This document shows positions 41,005 through 52,798 of a stretch of 64,000 nucleotides of DNA, piece by piece (the first letter of the stretch is position 1; each line of letters begins with the position of its first letter). Both the position numbers and the translations under genes were made by a program. Origin of the DNA: Streptosporangium canum. GTDB taxonomy: Bacteria > Actinomycetota > Actinomycetes > Streptosporangiales > Streptosporangiaceae. A model generated the notes under the pieces. That model saw only the letters and a program-made list of their open reading frames with translations. It searched no databases and had not been told where the DNA came from. The stretch lies in NCBI RefSeq assembly GCF_900113865.1, contig NZ_FOQY01000004.1, positions 289,491 through 353,490 on the forward strand, written 5' to 3'.

Positions 41005-42174
41005 TCAGGCGAGGGAGTCGACGGCCTCGGGTGAGAGGATGTGGTCGAGGACCATGTGGGCGCAGCCGACGATGCCCGCGCCGGGACCGAGGCGGCTGCG
41101 TTCGATCCGCAGGTTGCGGGTGGACAGGGCGGTCGAGCGGCGGTGGACGACCTCGCGCACGCCTGACACCATCGGCTGGAAGGTCTCGGCCACGTCGCCG
41201 CCGAGGACGACCACGGCGGGGTTGAGCAGGTTGACCGCGCTTGCGACGACCTCTCCCAGCATCCGGGCCGCGTTGCGGACCACCGTCATGGTCTCGGCGT
41301 CGCCCGCCCGCACCAGACTCACCACGTCGGCCAGGGTCTTCACCTCGTGGCCGCGGGCGCGCAGGTCGCGCAGTATCGCGGTGCCGCTGGCCACCGAGTC
41401 GACGCAGTCGATGTTGCCGCAGCGGCACAGCACTCCCCCGCCGTCGCGGACCGGGATGTGCCCGATCTCCCCGGCCGCGCCGAGCGCGCCGCGCAGGATC
41501 TCGCCGCCCGCGATGACGCCGGAGCCGATCCGGGTGGAGACCTTGATGAACAGCAGGTCGTCGGCCTCGCCCGCGTAGACCGCGCGGTGCTCGCCGATCG
41601 CGATGACGTTCACGTCGTTGTCGAGGAAGACGGGGACGGGGAAGCGTTCGGCGATGATCGGCGGGACCGCGACGCCGGTCCAGCTCGCCATGATGCGGGC
41701 GCTCTCGGTACGGCCTGCCGCGAACTCGACCGTGGCGGGGACGCCCAGGCCGACCCCGCGCACCTGGGAGAGCGGACGGCCGGCGAGCAGCCCGCTCCAG
41801 GTGTCCATGACCAGGGGGAGGACGACGTCCGGGCCCTCCTCCACGTCGACGGCCAGGCTCTCCCTGGCCAGCTCGCGTCCGGCGAGATCGCAGACGGCGA
41901 TCTGCGCGCGGCTCGCGCCCAGCGAGGCGACCAGCACGATGCCGCCGGAGGCGTTGAAGGCCAGCCGGTGGGGGGGCCGGCCGCCGGTGGAGGGACCTTC
42001 GCTGTCCTCCACGACGAGGCCCCGGTCCAGCAGCTCGGTGACACGCAGGGAGACGGCCGGCCGGGACAGGCCGGTCACCCGCCCTATGTCCGCGCGCGTG
42101 ACAGCCTCACCAGCGCGGATGAGGCGGAGAACCTCACCGCTGGTGGCGAGCGCGGCAGCGGGACGTCGAGACAT
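41005..42174 (-). CDS. ROK-family transcriptional repressor of the Entner-Doudoroff operon
   Basis: A 389-residue ROK regulator: N-terminal winged HTH (AVTRADIGRVTGLSRPAVSL) and a sugar-kinase-like domain with the ROK zinc site CRCGNIDCVDSVASG and GALGAAGEIGHIPVRDGGG. It is divergent from zwf across 145 bp. ROK repressors bind a sugar or sugar phosphate; glucose or a derivative is the obvious candidate here. It should control zwf-edd-glk-eda, probably through the inverted repeat at 42278-42302. Confidence 0.93.
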   Translation of the reverse strand: MSRRPAAALATSGEVLRLIRAGEAVTRADIGRVTGLSRPAVSLRVTELLDRGLVVEDSEGPSTGGRPPHRLAFNASGGIVLVASLGASRAQIAVCDLAGRELARESLAVDVEEGPDVVLPLVMDTWSGLLAGRPLSQVRGVGLGVPATVEFAAGRTESARIMASWTGVAVPPIIAERFPVPVFLDNDVNVIAIGEHRAVYAGEADDLLFIKVSTRIGSGVIAGGEILRGALGAAGEIGHIPVRDGGGVLCRCGNIDCVDSVASGTAILRDLRARGHEVKTLADVVSLVRAGDAETMTVVRNAARMLGEVVASAVNLLNPAVVVLGGDVAETFQPMVSGVREVVHRRSTALSTRNLRIERSRLGPGAGIVGCAHMVLDHILSPEAVDSLA

Positions 42175-42246
42175 CGGCCCAGTGAATCACACCCACTTAG
42201 GAAATGAAAACTTCCATCTTTCTCATCTCGGATTACAAAACTCCGC

Positions 42247-42275
42247 TTGTGTAGAGCGCAAGATGTGACTACTGT
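42247..42275 (+). promoter_or_regulatory. Promoter of the zwf-edd-glk-eda operon
   Basis: TTGTGT (42247-42252), a 17 bp spacer and TACTGT (42270-42275); transcription would start near 42282, inside the candidate operator. Confidence 0.5.
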
Positions 42276-42277
42276 CC

Positions 42278-42302
42278 GATCTATCCCCAATTTCGGTAGA
42301 TC
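42278..42302. promoter_or_regulatory. Candidate operator for the ROK repressor
   Basis: GATCTA (42278-42283) and TAGATC (42297-42302) form an exact inverted repeat with a 13 bp centre, just downstream of the zwf promoter and 18 bp before the start codon. A second, weaker repeat GGAA-N8-TTCC lies nearer to the repressor gene at about 42200-42215. Confidence 0.55.
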
Positions 42303-42319
42303 ACTACGGAGCACTCCCC

Positions 42320-43795
42320 ATGTCCGAGAACCCGCAATCCGCCGACCTGATCGTCTTCGGCGGTACAGGTGACCTCTCCATGCGGAAACTTCTCCCGGCC
42401 CTCTATCACTGCGACCGCGACGGGCGCCTGTCCCCCGAGACCTGCATCATCGCGATGTCGCGCGGCGGGCTCGACGACGCCGACTTCCGCGGCAAGGTGG
42501 ACGCCGAGGTACGGGGCTCCGTGCCGGTGGACGACCTGGACACCTGGCAGCGCTTCCTCGGCCGCCTGCACCACGTCTCCGTCGACATCGGCGGCGAGGA
42601 CACGACCGGCTGGGCGAAGATCACCGGCATGCTCGCCGGGCACGAGCAGCGGGACCGGGTGTTTTACCTGGCCAGCCCGCCCATGACGTTCGGCCCGTTC
42701 TGCCGGGAACTGCACCGCGCCGGTCTGGTGACCCCCGCCTCGCGGGTGGTGCTGGAGAAGCCGCTCGGCCGCGACCTGGCCAGCGCGCAGCGCATCAACG
42801 ACGAGGTCGGCGCCATCTTCGACGAGCGGCAGATCTACCGCATCGACCACTACCTGGGCAAGGAGACCGTCCAGAACCTGCTCGTCCTCCGGTTCGCCAA
42901 CGCCTTCCTGGAGCCGATCTGGAACTCCCTCTGGATCGACCACGTCCAGATCACCGCCTCCGAGACCGTGGGCACGCCGGGCCGCCGCGGCTACTACGAC
43001 CACGCGGGCGCGCTGCGCGACATGGTGCAGAACCACCTGCTACAGCTGCTCTGCCTGGTCGCGATGGAGCCGCCGTCGCGCAACGACCGCGAATCCATCC
43101 GTGACGAGAAGGTCAAGGTCCTGGAGTCGCTGCGGCCGATCACCGGCGGCGAGGTCGACCGTTTCACCGTCCGCGGCCAGTACACCGCGGGCGAGTCCGG
43201 CGGCGTGCCGGTCCCCGGCTACCTCGACGAGCCCGACAACACCGCGCCGACCGAGGCCTCGCGCCAGGTGGAGACCTTCGCCGCGATCCGCGCCGAGGTG
43301 AAGAACTGGCGCTGGGCGGGCGTCCCGTTCTACCTGCGCACCGGCAAGCGCATGCCGTACCGGTGCTCGGAGATCGTGGTGCAGTTCAAGGACGTGCCCC
43401 ACTCGATCTTCGCGGGCAGCGCACCCAACCGCCTGGTGCTGCGGCTGCAGCCCAGCGAGGGCATCGAGCTGCACATCATGGCCAAGGAGCCGGGCGCGGG
43501 CGAGGTGGCTCTCAAACCGGTCCCGCTCAGCCTGAGCTTCGCCGAGACCTTCACCACCCGGGTGCCCGAGGCCTACGAGCGGCTTCTCATGGACGTCCTC
43601 ACCGGCAACCCGACCCTGTTCATGCGGCGCGACGAGGTGGAGGCCGCCTGGCGCTTCATCGACCCGATCCTCCGCGAGTGGGACTCGTGGGGCACGCCAC
43701 CCGAGCCGTACCCGGCGGGCTCCCCGGGACCGGCCGGAGCCCACGAACTCGTCCTGCGCAGCGGCCGCTTCTGGCACGAGGAGGACCTCGCATGA
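42320..43795 (+). CDS. zwf: Glucose-6-phosphate 1-dehydrogenase
   Basis: A 491-residue G6PD: NADP-binding [15 protein letters not shown] at the N-terminus, VLEKPLGRD, and the substrate signature [15 protein letters not shown], followed by NRDRESI-like and [19 protein letters not shown] segments of the C-terminal domain. It oxidises glucose 6-phosphate to 6-phosphogluconolactone, first step of the pathway encoded by this operon. No lactonase gene is present in the operon. The edd start lies 60 bp after its stop, and an ATG overlapping the zwf stop (ATGA) exists but has no ribosome-binding site. Confidence 0.97.
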   Translation: MSENPQSADLIVFGGTGDLSMRKLLPALYHCDRDGRLSPETCIIAMSRGGLDDADFRGKVDAEVRGSVPVDDLDTWQRFLGRLHHVSVDIGGEDTTGWAKITGMLAGHEQRDRVFYLASPPMTFGPFCRELHRAGLVTPASRVVLEKPLGRDLASAQRINDEVGAIFDERQIYRIDHYLGKETVQNLLVLRFANAFLEPIWNSLWIDHVQITASETVGTPGRRGYYDHAGALRDMVQNHLLQLLCLVAMEPPSRNDRESIRDEKVKVLESLRPITGGEVDRFTVRGQYTAGESGGVPVPGYLDEPDNTAPTEASRQVETFAAIRAEVKNWRWAGVPFYLRTGKRMPYRCSEIVVQFKDVPHSIFAGSAPNRLVLRLQPSEGIELHIMAKEPGAGEVALKPVPLSLSFAETFTTRVPEAYERLLMDVLTGNPTLFMRRDEVEAAWRFIDPILREWDSWGTPPEPYPAGSPGPAGAHELVLRSGRFWHEEDLA

Positions 43796-43854
43796 ACGAC
43801 CGCGCGGAACGAGCACGACACGCAGACCGAACCGACGAAGACAGAGGAGGCCGG

Positions 43855-45732
<1,878 letters not shown>

Positions 45733-45775
45733 ACGGGCAGAACGTCCCCCGTACGAGCCCGGTGAGGGAGGCCTG

Positions 45776-46732
45776 GTGAGCCTTCCCTGGCTCGTCGCCG
45801 ACATCGGCGGCACCAACGCCCGGTTCGGACTGGTCACGGAGCCGGGCGGGCAGCCGCAGGCGGTGGCCGTACTGGCCGGAGCGGATCACGACGGGCTCCC
45901 CGAAGCCGTAGCCGCCTATCTCGCAGACCATGCGGGCGGAGTTCAGCCGGGAGCGGCCTGCATCGCGATCGCGGGTCCGGTCGAGGGCGACCGTTACCGG
46001 CTCACCAACGCCGGCTGGGCGGGCTCGGTACGCGACCTGGGCATCCCGAACGCCGAGCTGCTCAACGACTTCGAGGCGCTGGCTGCCTCCCTGCCGCACC
46101 TGGCGGGTGACGACCTGGTCTCCCTGGGCGGCCCCGAGCCGTCGCGCGGGGTCAAGGCCGTGCTGGGCCCGGGAACGGGGCTGGGCGTGGGAGGCCTGGT
46201 GCCCGCGGTCGAGGGATGGGTGCCGATCCCCGGCGAGGGCGGGCACGTCACCGTGCCGGTCCTGGACGAGCGCGACCACGCGATCGTCCAGGCGCTGCGC
46301 GCCGAGGGCCTGGAGCACGTGGTGGCCGAGCACCTGCTGTCGGGGCCGGGACTGACCCGGCTGCACCACGGTCTCGCGCTGGTGCACGGCGTGGACGCGC
46401 CGCGGCTGTCCGCCTCGGACATCGTGGCCCGGCTGGACGACTCGCTGTGCGCGGAGACCGTCGAGGTCTTCTGCGGCATGCTCGGCACCTTCGCCGGGAA
46501 CGTCGCGCTGACCCTGGGCGCCCGTGGCGGGATCTACCTGGGCGGCGGCGTGCTGCCCCGTATCGTGGACCGGGTCCGTTCCAGCGACTTCCGCCGCCGG
46601 TTCGAGGCTACCCCGACCTTGAACGACTACCTGTCCGCCATCGCCACGACGCTGATCGTGGCCCCGCAGCCCGCGCTGGTCGGCGCGGCGGCCTGGCTGA
46701 ACCAGCGCCTGTCGAACATGGAGTATGTATGA
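45776..46732 (+). CDS. glk: Glucokinase
   Basis: A 318-residue glucokinase of the bacterial (E. coli Glk-like) family rather than the ROK type: [14 protein letters not shown] at the N-terminus, [41 protein letters not shown], and [17 protein letters not shown]. It phosphorylates glucose to feed zwf. GGGAGG precedes GTG 45776. Its stop overlaps the eda start by TATGA. Confidence 0.95.
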   Translation: MSLPWLVADIGGTNARFGLVTEPGGQPQAVAVLAGADHDGLPEAVAAYLADHAGGVQPGAACIAIAGPVEGDRYRLTNAGWAGSVRDLGIPNAELLNDFEALAASLPHLAGDDLVSLGGPEPSRGVKAVLGPGTGLGVGGLVPAVEGWVPIPGEGGHVTVPVLDERDHAIVQALRAEGLEHVVAEHLLSGPGLTRLHHGLALVHGVDAPRLSASDIVARLDDSLCAETVEVFCGMLGTFAGNVALTLGARGGIYLGGGVLPRIVDRVRSSDFRRRFEATPTLNDYLSAIATTLIVAPQPALVGAAAWLNQRLSNMEYV

Positions 46733-47340
46733 GTCTGCTGGACATCGCCCCGGTCGTGCCGGTCGTCGTGATCGACGACCTGGAGACCGCGGTGCCCCTG
46801 GCGCGCGCCCTGGTGGCGGGCGGCCTGCCGGTCATCGAGGTGACCCTCCGCACGGCCGACGCCCTGAGGGCCATCGAGCGGATCGCCGCCGAGGTGCCCG
46901 AAGCGGTGATCGGCGCCGGGACCATCCGCACCCCGGCCGACGTGGCGGCCTCCGTGGCGGCCGGCTCCCGGTTCCTGGTCAGCCCGGGCAGCACGCCGAA
47001 GCTGGTGGACGCCATGGAGGCGAGCGGCGTGCCGTTCCTGCCCGGCGTGGCGACCGCGTCGGAGGTCATGGCGCTGGCCGAGCGCGGGCTGACGGAGATG
47101 AAGTTCTTCCCGGCCGAGGCGGCCGGCGGCCTGCCGTACCTGAAGGCGCTCGGCGGGCCGCTGCCGGACGTGCGGTTCTGCCCGACGGGCGGGATCAGGC
47201 TCGCGACGGCTCCCGACTACCTCGCGCTGCCGAACGTCGGCTGCGTGGGAGGGACCTGGCTCACCCCCGCCGACGCGCTGGCCGCCGGCGACTACGCGCG
47301 GATCGAGAAGCTGGCCGCCGAGGCGGCCGCCCTCCGCTAG
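46729..47340 (+). CDS. eda: KDPG/KHG aldolase
   Basis: A 203-residue class I aldolase with Schiff-base Lys125 (TEMKFFPAEAAGG), the catalytic Glu37 (PVIEVTLRT) and phosphate-binding segments GAGTI and CPTGGI. It splits KDPG into pyruvate and glyceraldehyde 3-phosphate, completing the pathway. Its ATG overlaps the glk stop. A hairpin terminator follows 21 bp downstream. Confidence 0.96.
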   Translation: MSLLDIAPVVPVVVIDDLETAVPLARALVAGGLPVIEVTLRTADALRAIERIAAEVPEAVIGAGTIRTPADVAASVAAGSRFLVSPGSTPKLVDAMEASGVPFLPGVATASEVMALAERGLTEMKFFPAEAAGGLPYLKALGGPLPDVRFCPTGGIRLATAPDYLALPNVGCVGGTWLTPADALAAGDYARIEKLAAEAAALR

Positions 47341-47361
47341 GGCGCACCCGCCCCCGAACCT

Positions 47362-47397
47362 CGCAGGCGGACCGCCTCCTCCCTTGGTCCGCCTGCG
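47362..47397 (+). terminator. Terminator hairpin after eda
   Basis: CGCAGGCGGACC and GGTCCGCCTGCG form a 12 bp perfect stem with a 12-nt loop. Confidence 0.75.
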
Positions 47398-47440
47398 GCC
47401 ATGAGTCGCCGTGACCCGGTGTGGACGCTCATGGAACCCG

Positions 47441-47472
47441 GCCCATGGCCGCCTTACCCGGCGGCCATGGGC
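47441..47472. terminator. Second hairpin, probably terminating the collagenase gene
   Basis: GCCCATGGCCGCC-ttaccc-GGCGGCCATGGGC, a 13 bp perfect stem, followed on the plus strand by TTTCCTC. It can serve both the ED operon and the convergent collagenase gene. Confidence 0.8.
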
Positions 47473-47512
47473 TTTCCTCGTCCACGGACGGGGAGGGCTC
47501 GTCGGAGGCGGG

Positions 47513-50020
47513 TCAGTGTTCGCTGCTCACGCTCACTCCGGTGAAGGCGGTCGTGCCGTACAGGGTGATGTAGTGGTATCCGGCCCGCGGTGAGGTGATG
47601 GTCAGGGTCTCGGCGTTGCCCGCGGTGGCCGAGCGCTTGCTGTAGTTGTTCGCGGTGGCCCAGGAGCCGGGGCTGTAGTAGAGGTCGGCGTTGCCGGTGC
47701 CGCCGGAGGTCGTGATCTTGAGTTGGGCGGTTCCGGCGGGGACGTTGATGTAGAGGTAGGAGTGGCTGCCGGTGTTCGCGGCGACGTCGGTCCGGACGCA
47801 GTTCCTGCCGAGCATGCGGACGTCGGAGCCGGCGCACTGCGGCAGTGGCGCGGTCACGGTGACGGTCTTGGTGATCGTGCCGGTCTTGCCCCCGTTGTCG
47901 GTGACGGTCAGCCGGACGGTGTAGGTGCCCGAAGCGGCGTACGTCCTGGACGGGTTGGCCGCGGTCGAGGTGCCGCCGTCGCCGAAGTCCCAGGCGCGTG
48001 AGGCGATGGTGCCGTCGGCGTCGGTCGAGCCGTCGGTGAAGGCGACGGTGGCGCCGTTGACGGCGGTGGTGAAGGCCGCGACGGGCGCCGTGTTGGCCGG
48101 GGTGCCGTCACCGCCGCAGGCGCCGCTCGCGCAGGCGGTCAGCCAGGTGTTCCAGTCGGCGGTGTAGTTCAGGCCGGTCAGGAAGGAGCGGGCCCCGCTC
48201 CAGTCGCCGGCGCGGTAGCGGCCGAGGACGGTGGCGACGTCGGCCGGGTGCTTGTCCAGCATGTAGCGGGCGGCGAGGTAGCCCCAGCGGTAGGTGCGGG
48301 TGGTGTCCTCGTGCTCGTAGGTGGTGTCGAACACCTCGCGCAGGGTGAAGGTCTTCTTGGCGGCCTCGGTGATGGCGGCGTCGTAGACGACGTCGCGGTA
48401 GGAGTAGGAGACGTACTCGGCGAAGCCCTCGGTCCACCAGGTGGTCGGGGTGGACTGGCTGGCGTTGAAGTCGCCGTACATGTCGAAGCGGCCGTCGAGA
48501 TAGTGCGTGTACTCGTGGTTCAGGTTCCAGATGGCGAAGGCGGGCAGGACCCGGGTGTCCTCGTAGGCGATGAACCTCGGCTGGTTGCCCGCGACGCCGG
48601 GACTACCCTCCAGGTACATGCCGCCGTTGTTGGTGGCGATGTCGTACAGCGCGCCCGCGTAGGTCTGGTAGTCCACGCTGGAGTTGAAGACGACCACCTC
48701 CAGGGAGGTGTTCCGGTCATCGGCGACCGGACCGTTGTCCTTCACGAGGCTGTGGAAGTAGGCGTCCTGGCCGGCCAGGCTGGCGCAGCTCGCGTCGAGC
48801 TGGGCGGTGGTGATGTCCTGGGCCCGGATGCGCAGGGTGGGGCCGCAGTCATGGCTGATCGGCAGCACGGTGGCCGTGATCTGCGCCCGGTAGTCGCAGA
48901 CGCCGTAGTAGGAGCAGTTCGCGTTGTCGTAGTAGTCGACCATGTCGGCCAGGGCCACCCACATCTTGGCCGTCGGGCCGGTGATGGCGCTCCGGCCGAT
49001 CAGGGCCTTCACCATGGGACGGACCTTGGCCTGCAGCGAGGCGTACTGGACGAACCGGCTCAGCTCACGGCCGGCGTTGTAGGGCAGGTAGTAGTAGTCC
49101 CCGCCGAGCAGGCCGGAGTGGTCGACGGCGAAGCCGTTGACGACGTCCAGGAGGCTGGGGTCATTGGTGACGGCGGTGACGAACGCGGGGTCGTAATGGC
49201 CGCGGAACAGCACGGTGAAGACGCTGTTCACCGAGCTGCGCATGTACTTGTAGGCGTTGTAGGAGCTGTTGTAGGCGGTCAGCAGCCGCTTGACCACGTA
49301 GATGTAGCGGGTGTTCTCCTGCGCGCTGTCGATGAGGATGACGGCCTCGTTCAGCGTGTCGCCGTTGACGTCGTTGACGTCGCCGGAGCGGCCGTTGGCG
49401 AAGAACGCGTCCAGCGCGGAGCGGACCGGGCTCCGCAGCGCCGTGCCGTACGCGCCGATGCCGTTGTCGGCCTTGCTCTGCACGTAGTAGCCGGCCCGCA
49501 GGAACAGCACGAGTTGCAGCGTGCCGGTGCTGTTGTCACCCGCGTAGGCGACGGCGTTGTCCCGCAGCGCGGTGGCCGCGGTGACCATCTTCGTCTCGGC
49601 GAACGTGGCGCGGGCTTCGGCGCCGGTCAGCCTGAACAGCGTGTTCACGCAGGTGGGGTCGGCGTTCTTGATGGCGGTGACCAGGGCGGCGCCGCTCTGG
49701 CCGGTGAAGTTCGCCACGTCGCACACCGCTGCCGCCGCGGCGCGCTGCTTCCCGGTGTCCGGTGGCGCGTCGTAGTCGTCGCGCTGCTGCTCGACGAAGG
49801 CGGACAGCGGCGGAAGCTCGTCGGGGGTGAGGGGCTTGTGCTGGACGTGCGGCGTCCTCTCGTCGCGGGCGCCGGAGACGTCCCGGTCGGCCACGGGCCC
49901 GCCGGTCCGTACGACCGCCGTGCTCGGTGGGGCGGAGACGATCTGTGTGCCGATGCCTAAGCCGAGAACGGAGCCGACGAGCACCATCCGGGTGATCGTT
50001 CGGCGCAACTCGCTGCGCAT
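47513..50020 (-). CDS. Secreted M9-family collagenase with PKD and PPC domains
   Basis: An 835-residue exported protein: signal peptide (LVGSVLGLGIGTQIVSAPP), M9N activator domain (about 70-370), catalytic domain with zinc motif HEYTH at 502-506 and the downstream Glu in WWTEGFAEYVSY, a PKD domain (about 645-730: VAAFTTAVNGATVAFTDGST, WDFGDGG) and a C-terminal pre-peptidase/collagen-binding domain (YLYINVPAGTAQLKITTSGG). It should degrade collagen-like proteins outside the cell. AGGAG lies 5 bases before ATG 50020. A quasi-palindrome upstream may be an operator. Confidence 0.95.
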   Translation of the reverse strand: MRSELRRTITRMVLVGSVLGLGIGTQIVSAPPSTAVVRTGGPVADRDVSGARDERTPHVQHKPLTPDELPPLSAFVEQQRDDYDAPPDTGKQRAAAAAVCDVANFTGQSGAALVTAIKNADPTCVNTLFRLTGAEARATFAETKMVTAATALRDNAVAYAGDNSTGTLQLVLFLRAGYYVQSKADNGIGAYGTALRSPVRSALDAFFANGRSGDVNDVNGDTLNEAVILIDSAQENTRYIYVVKRLLTAYNSSYNAYKYMRSSVNSVFTVLFRGHYDPAFVTAVTNDPSLLDVVNGFAVDHSGLLGGDYYYLPYNAGRELSRFVQYASLQAKVRPMVKALIGRSAITGPTAKMWVALADMVDYYDNANCSYYGVCDYRAQITATVLPISHDCGPTLRIRAQDITTAQLDASCASLAGQDAYFHSLVKDNGPVADDRNTSLEVVVFNSSVDYQTYAGALYDIATNNGGMYLEGSPGVAGNQPRFIAYEDTRVLPAFAIWNLNHEYTHYLDGRFDMYGDFNASQSTPTTWWTEGFAEYVSYSYRDVVYDAAITEAAKKTFTLREVFDTTYEHEDTTRTYRWGYLAARYMLDKHPADVATVLGRYRAGDWSGARSFLTGLNYTADWNTWLTACASGACGGDGTPANTAPVAAFTTAVNGATVAFTDGSTDADGTIASRAWDFGDGGTSTAANPSRTYAASGTYTVRLTVTDNGGKTGTITKTVTVTAPLPQCAGSDVRMLGRNCVRTDVAANTGSHSYLYINVPAGTAQLKITTSGGTGNADLYYSPGSWATANNYSKRSATAGNAETLTITSPRAGYHYITLYGTTAFTGVSVSSEH

Positions 50021-50080
50021 GTCACTCCTGGGGGGGAAGGGAGCGATCCCGTCTGGTCAACGACCGGACGGCTAATCGTA

Positions 50081-50094
50081 TGTAAAATTTCACA
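50081..50094 (-). promoter_or_regulatory. Quasi-palindrome upstream of the collagenase gene
   Basis: TGTAAAATTTCACA pairs at 6 of 7 positions and lies 61 bp before the start codon, next to a possible minus-strand -10 (TACGAT, overlapping about 50074-50081). Confidence 0.4.
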
Positions 50095-50485
50095 CGTCAC
50101 ATGGTTAAGACAAGTCTCAATTTTTCCGGCAGCAAGCAAGCCGACTTATGGGAATTTGAGAACTTTCCAGATCCGCAAAACCCGCGTCGGCCTTGACCGG
50201 ATCCCCGCGACCGCTCTCTCCGGCGTCGGCGGGTCCTCCGCTCCGGCCCGCGTTTCCGGCCGGTGTCCTCTGCGGCACGGGATGACCGTGGCCAATTGAT
50301 GACATATGCATCGCGAGACAGACATATCGGCGGAGCGGATCAGGCAGACAGGTGGAGTGACCGGCCGGAGTCCCCTAACCTGGGAGGACGAGGGGAGTAC
50401 TTCCCAAGAACCGCCCCGGTCAGTACGGACGCCCTACGGCATCCCCGGACGGTCGCCCGCGACATGCGGGTGAAGGAGACCTCGA
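50095..50485. other. Gene-poor spacer upstream of the collagenase
   Basis: About 390 bp without a convincing coding region. The first 80 bp are AT-rich for this genome and probably contain the collagenase promoter region. The rest shows no clear hairpin, repeat or conserved frame. Confidence 0.5.
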
Positions 50486-50719
50486 ATGGCCAAGCGCATT
50501 CGAGGAGTCCCCATGCTCGCTGACAGACCGCTTCCGACGGCCGCCGGTCCGCCCCGGCCGCGGGAGACCTCCCCCGCCGAGGCTCCGTCCCCGGCCGTCG
50601 CCGGCCTCGCCACCGGGCGCGCCCCCTCCCGCCCGGTGCGCCCGGCGCCCGCCGTCACGGCCCCCCGCCCGCGCACCGGCCGCCGTGCGTCCGGACCGGC
50701 GGACACGCGCCATCGATAA
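50486..50719 (+). CDS. Hypothetical Pro/Ala/Arg-rich small protein
   Basis: A 77-residue frame beginning MAKRIRGVPMLADRPLPTAA. AAGGAG sits 7 bases before the ATG. Composition is low-complexity (Ala, Pro, Arg, Ser) and no family is recognisable. In such GC-rich DNA a frame of this length can arise by chance; the good ribosome-binding site is the main support. Confidence 0.4.
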   Translation: MAKRIRGVPMLADRPLPTAAGPPRPRETSPAEAPSPAVAGLATGRAPSRPVRPAPAVTAPRPRTGRRASGPADTRHR

Positions 50720-50849
50720 CCCCGCCCGACCTTCACCCGGTCCGTCCTGTCCCTGCGGCACCGGACCGCAGGCGAACCCGTTTCCGCCCACCTGGAAGGC
50801 CGCGAGACGCATGACGAGACAAGTCCCCCACCCCTGTGAGGTGCACGCG

Positions 50850-51500
50850 ATGGCCACGACCACCCCGGCCGGCCGAGCGTCCGCCGAGGAGCTGAACTAT
50901 CCCCCCGGATCACTGGTGCTGCTGGCGGGGCTTCCCGGCGCGGGCAAGAGCACCCTGCTGGACCGGCTGTACGGGCTGCGCGGCGACGAGAGGGGGCCGG
51001 TCCGTGCCGGTGAGGCGTGGGTGATCGACTCGCGGCAGTCCCGTAACTGGTGGGCGCGCTACCTCGGGCCGATCCCCCCGCGGATCCGCACCCCGATCGT
51101 GCACGCCACACACGTGTCGCGGATCGCGCGGGCGGTGGTGCGCGGGCACGGCGTCGTCGCGCACACCCGGGGCACCTGGCCGCACATCCTGTACGGCTTC
51201 GCCTGGCTGGCCCGCGGGGTCGGCAGCGAGGTCCACCTGATCATGCTCGACGTGGAGCCGGAGATCGCACGCGCGGGGCAGCTCTCCCGTGGAAGGGTCG
51301 TCACCGCCTCCGGCTTCGCCCGGCACTGCCGGCGCTGGCGGGTGCTCATCGAGCGTGCCCGCGGCGGCGCCCTCCCGCCCGCGGCAGGCGTCACCGTGCT
51401 CGACCGGCCCGCCTCGGACCTGCTGCGCGCCATCCGCTTCGACGGACCGCGGGGCGGGGAACCGGACGGCCGTCAGGAGGGGGAACGGGACGGGCGGTAG
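50850..51500 (+). CDS. P-loop AAA-family ATPase/kinase-like protein
   Basis: A 216-residue P-loop protein with Walker A GLPGAGKSTLLDRLYGL and a following strand EAWVIDSRQSRNWW. A central HLIMLDVEPEIARAGQLSRG resembles the lid and base-recognition region of small-molecule kinases. The C-terminus is Arg/Gly/Glu-rich and dispensable-looking. ATG 50850 is chosen with GAGGTG upstream; ATG 50811 is possible. It might be a zeta-toxin-like or shikimate-kinase-like enzyme, but nothing in the neighbourhood specifies a substrate. Confidence 0.75.
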   Translation: MATTTPAGRASAEELNYPPGSLVLLAGLPGAGKSTLLDRLYGLRGDERGPVRAGEAWVIDSRQSRNWWARYLGPIPPRIRTPIVHATHVSRIARAVVRGHGVVAHTRGTWPHILYGFAWLARGVGSEVHLIMLDVEPEIARAGQLSRGRVVTASGFARHCRRWRVLIERARGGALPPAAGVTVLDRPASDLLRAIRFDGPRGGEPDGRQEGERDGR

Positions 51501-51576
51501 GGCCGCAGGACGGACCGGCGGTCACCCGGGGCGACAGGGCCGCGGGGCCGGCGGCACCATCCGAGGCGAGCGGGCC

Positions 51577-52542
51577 CTATCCGTCCGGGCGTGAGGCCCA
51601 CCGGCCGGAGACCCTCAGATCGGCCAGGATCGCACGGTGGTCGCTGATCGACATCGGCAGCACCCGGCTGTCGAGGGTCGTGAAGCCTCGGGTGAGCACG
51701 TGGTCCAGGCGGACGGCGGGCAGGACGGCGGGCCAGGTGAACTGCAGGCCCGTGCCGGCCTTCTCCGACACGGACGACAGGAGCGCGGTGAGGTGGCCCA
51801 GTTCCCGGTCGGTGGTGGCGGTGTTCAGGTCGCCGACGACGATGATCCGAGGGCTGGGATCCTCCCGGACCGCACGGGCCAGTGCCTTCACCTCGGTGTT
51901 GCGGTTGGCGATGACGGACGGCTGGGCGGGGCGGAAGGACGCGAGGTGCACCGCGTAGAGGCTGACCTCGCCCTGCGGAGTGCGGAGGACGGCATGCTGC
52001 GAGCGCGGCACTCCGGACACGGGCCGCGGCAGGCCGTCGAAGGGATACCTGCTCCACACCGCCACCCCCGGATTGTCGGGGAACCGGTAGGGGTAACCGG
52101 GGTCGATCTCCCGGGCGAAGGCGGGATCCATCGTCCCGTTCTCCAGCACCGGGTCGTCGGAGACCTCCACGGCCACGAGGATGTCCGCGCCGGTGGCCCG
52201 CAGGGCCCTGGCGGTCGCCGCCAGGTCGCCGTTGGCGTAGCTGACGTTCTGGTGGACCACGCGCAGGTCCCGCGGTCCGGTGGCCGCGGTGCGGACGAAC
52301 GCGGGCCCGAACATCACCGCCCACATCACGGCCGGGATCATGACTCCCGCCAGCGCGAGCCATGACCGGCGGGCGAACGCGACAAGGGCCAGGAGGGGGA
52401 CCGCGAGGCCCAGCCACGGCAGGCCGCTGTCGAGCGTGTTGCCCATCCCCCGCCAGTTCGGCAGCAGCCGGTGCCCCGCCAGGACGAGGGCGGTCAGCGC
52501 ACCCGCGGCCGCCGTCAGCCCTCCCCGGAACCGCGTCGACAT
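51577..52542 (-). CDS. Endonuclease/exonuclease/phosphatase family membrane protein
   Basis: A 321-residue protein with about three N-terminal hydrophobic segments (LTAAAGALTALVLAGHRLLP, LPWLGLAVPLLALVAFARRS, ALAGVMIPAVMWAVMFGP), followed by an EEP domain. This has DLRVVHQNVSYANGD, ILVAVEVSD with the catalytic Glu, VYAVHLASF-like ALYAVHL, VVGDLNTA (Asp/Asn) and SDHRAILADL with the catalytic His. The catalytic domain probably faces outside. Phosphodiester, nucleic-acid or lipid substrates are possible. Confidence 0.88.
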   Translation of the reverse strand: MSTRFRGGLTAAAGALTALVLAGHRLLPNWRGMGNTLDSGLPWLGLAVPLLALVAFARRSWLALAGVMIPAVMWAVMFGPAFVRTAATGPRDLRVVHQNVSYANGDLAATARALRATGADILVAVEVSDDPVLENGTMDPAFAREIDPGYPYRFPDNPGVAVWSRYPFDGLPRPVSGVPRSQHAVLRTPQGEVSLYAVHLASFRPAQPSVIANRNTEVKALARAVREDPSPRIIVVGDLNTATTDRELGHLTALLSSVSEKAGTGLQFTWPAVLPAVRLDHVLTRGFTTLDSRVLPMSISDHRAILADLRVSGRWASRPDG

Positions 52543-52751
52543 GATGATCAGAGATCCCTTCGGCGACTACGGGTTCCGGTGGCCTGCACCGGAGCAGTCC
52601 ATCACGGCGCCGGCGGGCACGGCGGCGAGTCGGGCGGCTGCGGGACTCGACGTGCCCGTGCCGGGCGGATGACTTTACCGCCCCCTGGTGATGTCCTCCG
52701 TCCGGGCGGGGCAGATGCCAGGAGAAGCAGGAGGAATACCATTGGCTTCCT

Positions 52752-52798
52752 CCCCACGGCTGAAGCCGGGGTCTCCACGCGCAAGGAGATTTGATGAT
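52752..52798 (+). mobile_element. Orphan IS200/IS605-type right-end-like hairpin
   Basis: CCCCACGGCTGAAGCCGGGG (52752-52771) folds as CCCC/GGGG plus GGCT/AGCC. By eye it is very like the hairpin at the right ends of actinobacterial IS605/IS1341 (TnpB) elements. No tnpA or tnpB is present here. It is followed by CAAGGAGATTTGATGAT (52782-52798), which occurs identically at 28912-28928. It may be a relic end, or have been co-opted as the leader of the cupin gene that starts at 52794. Confidence 0.4.
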
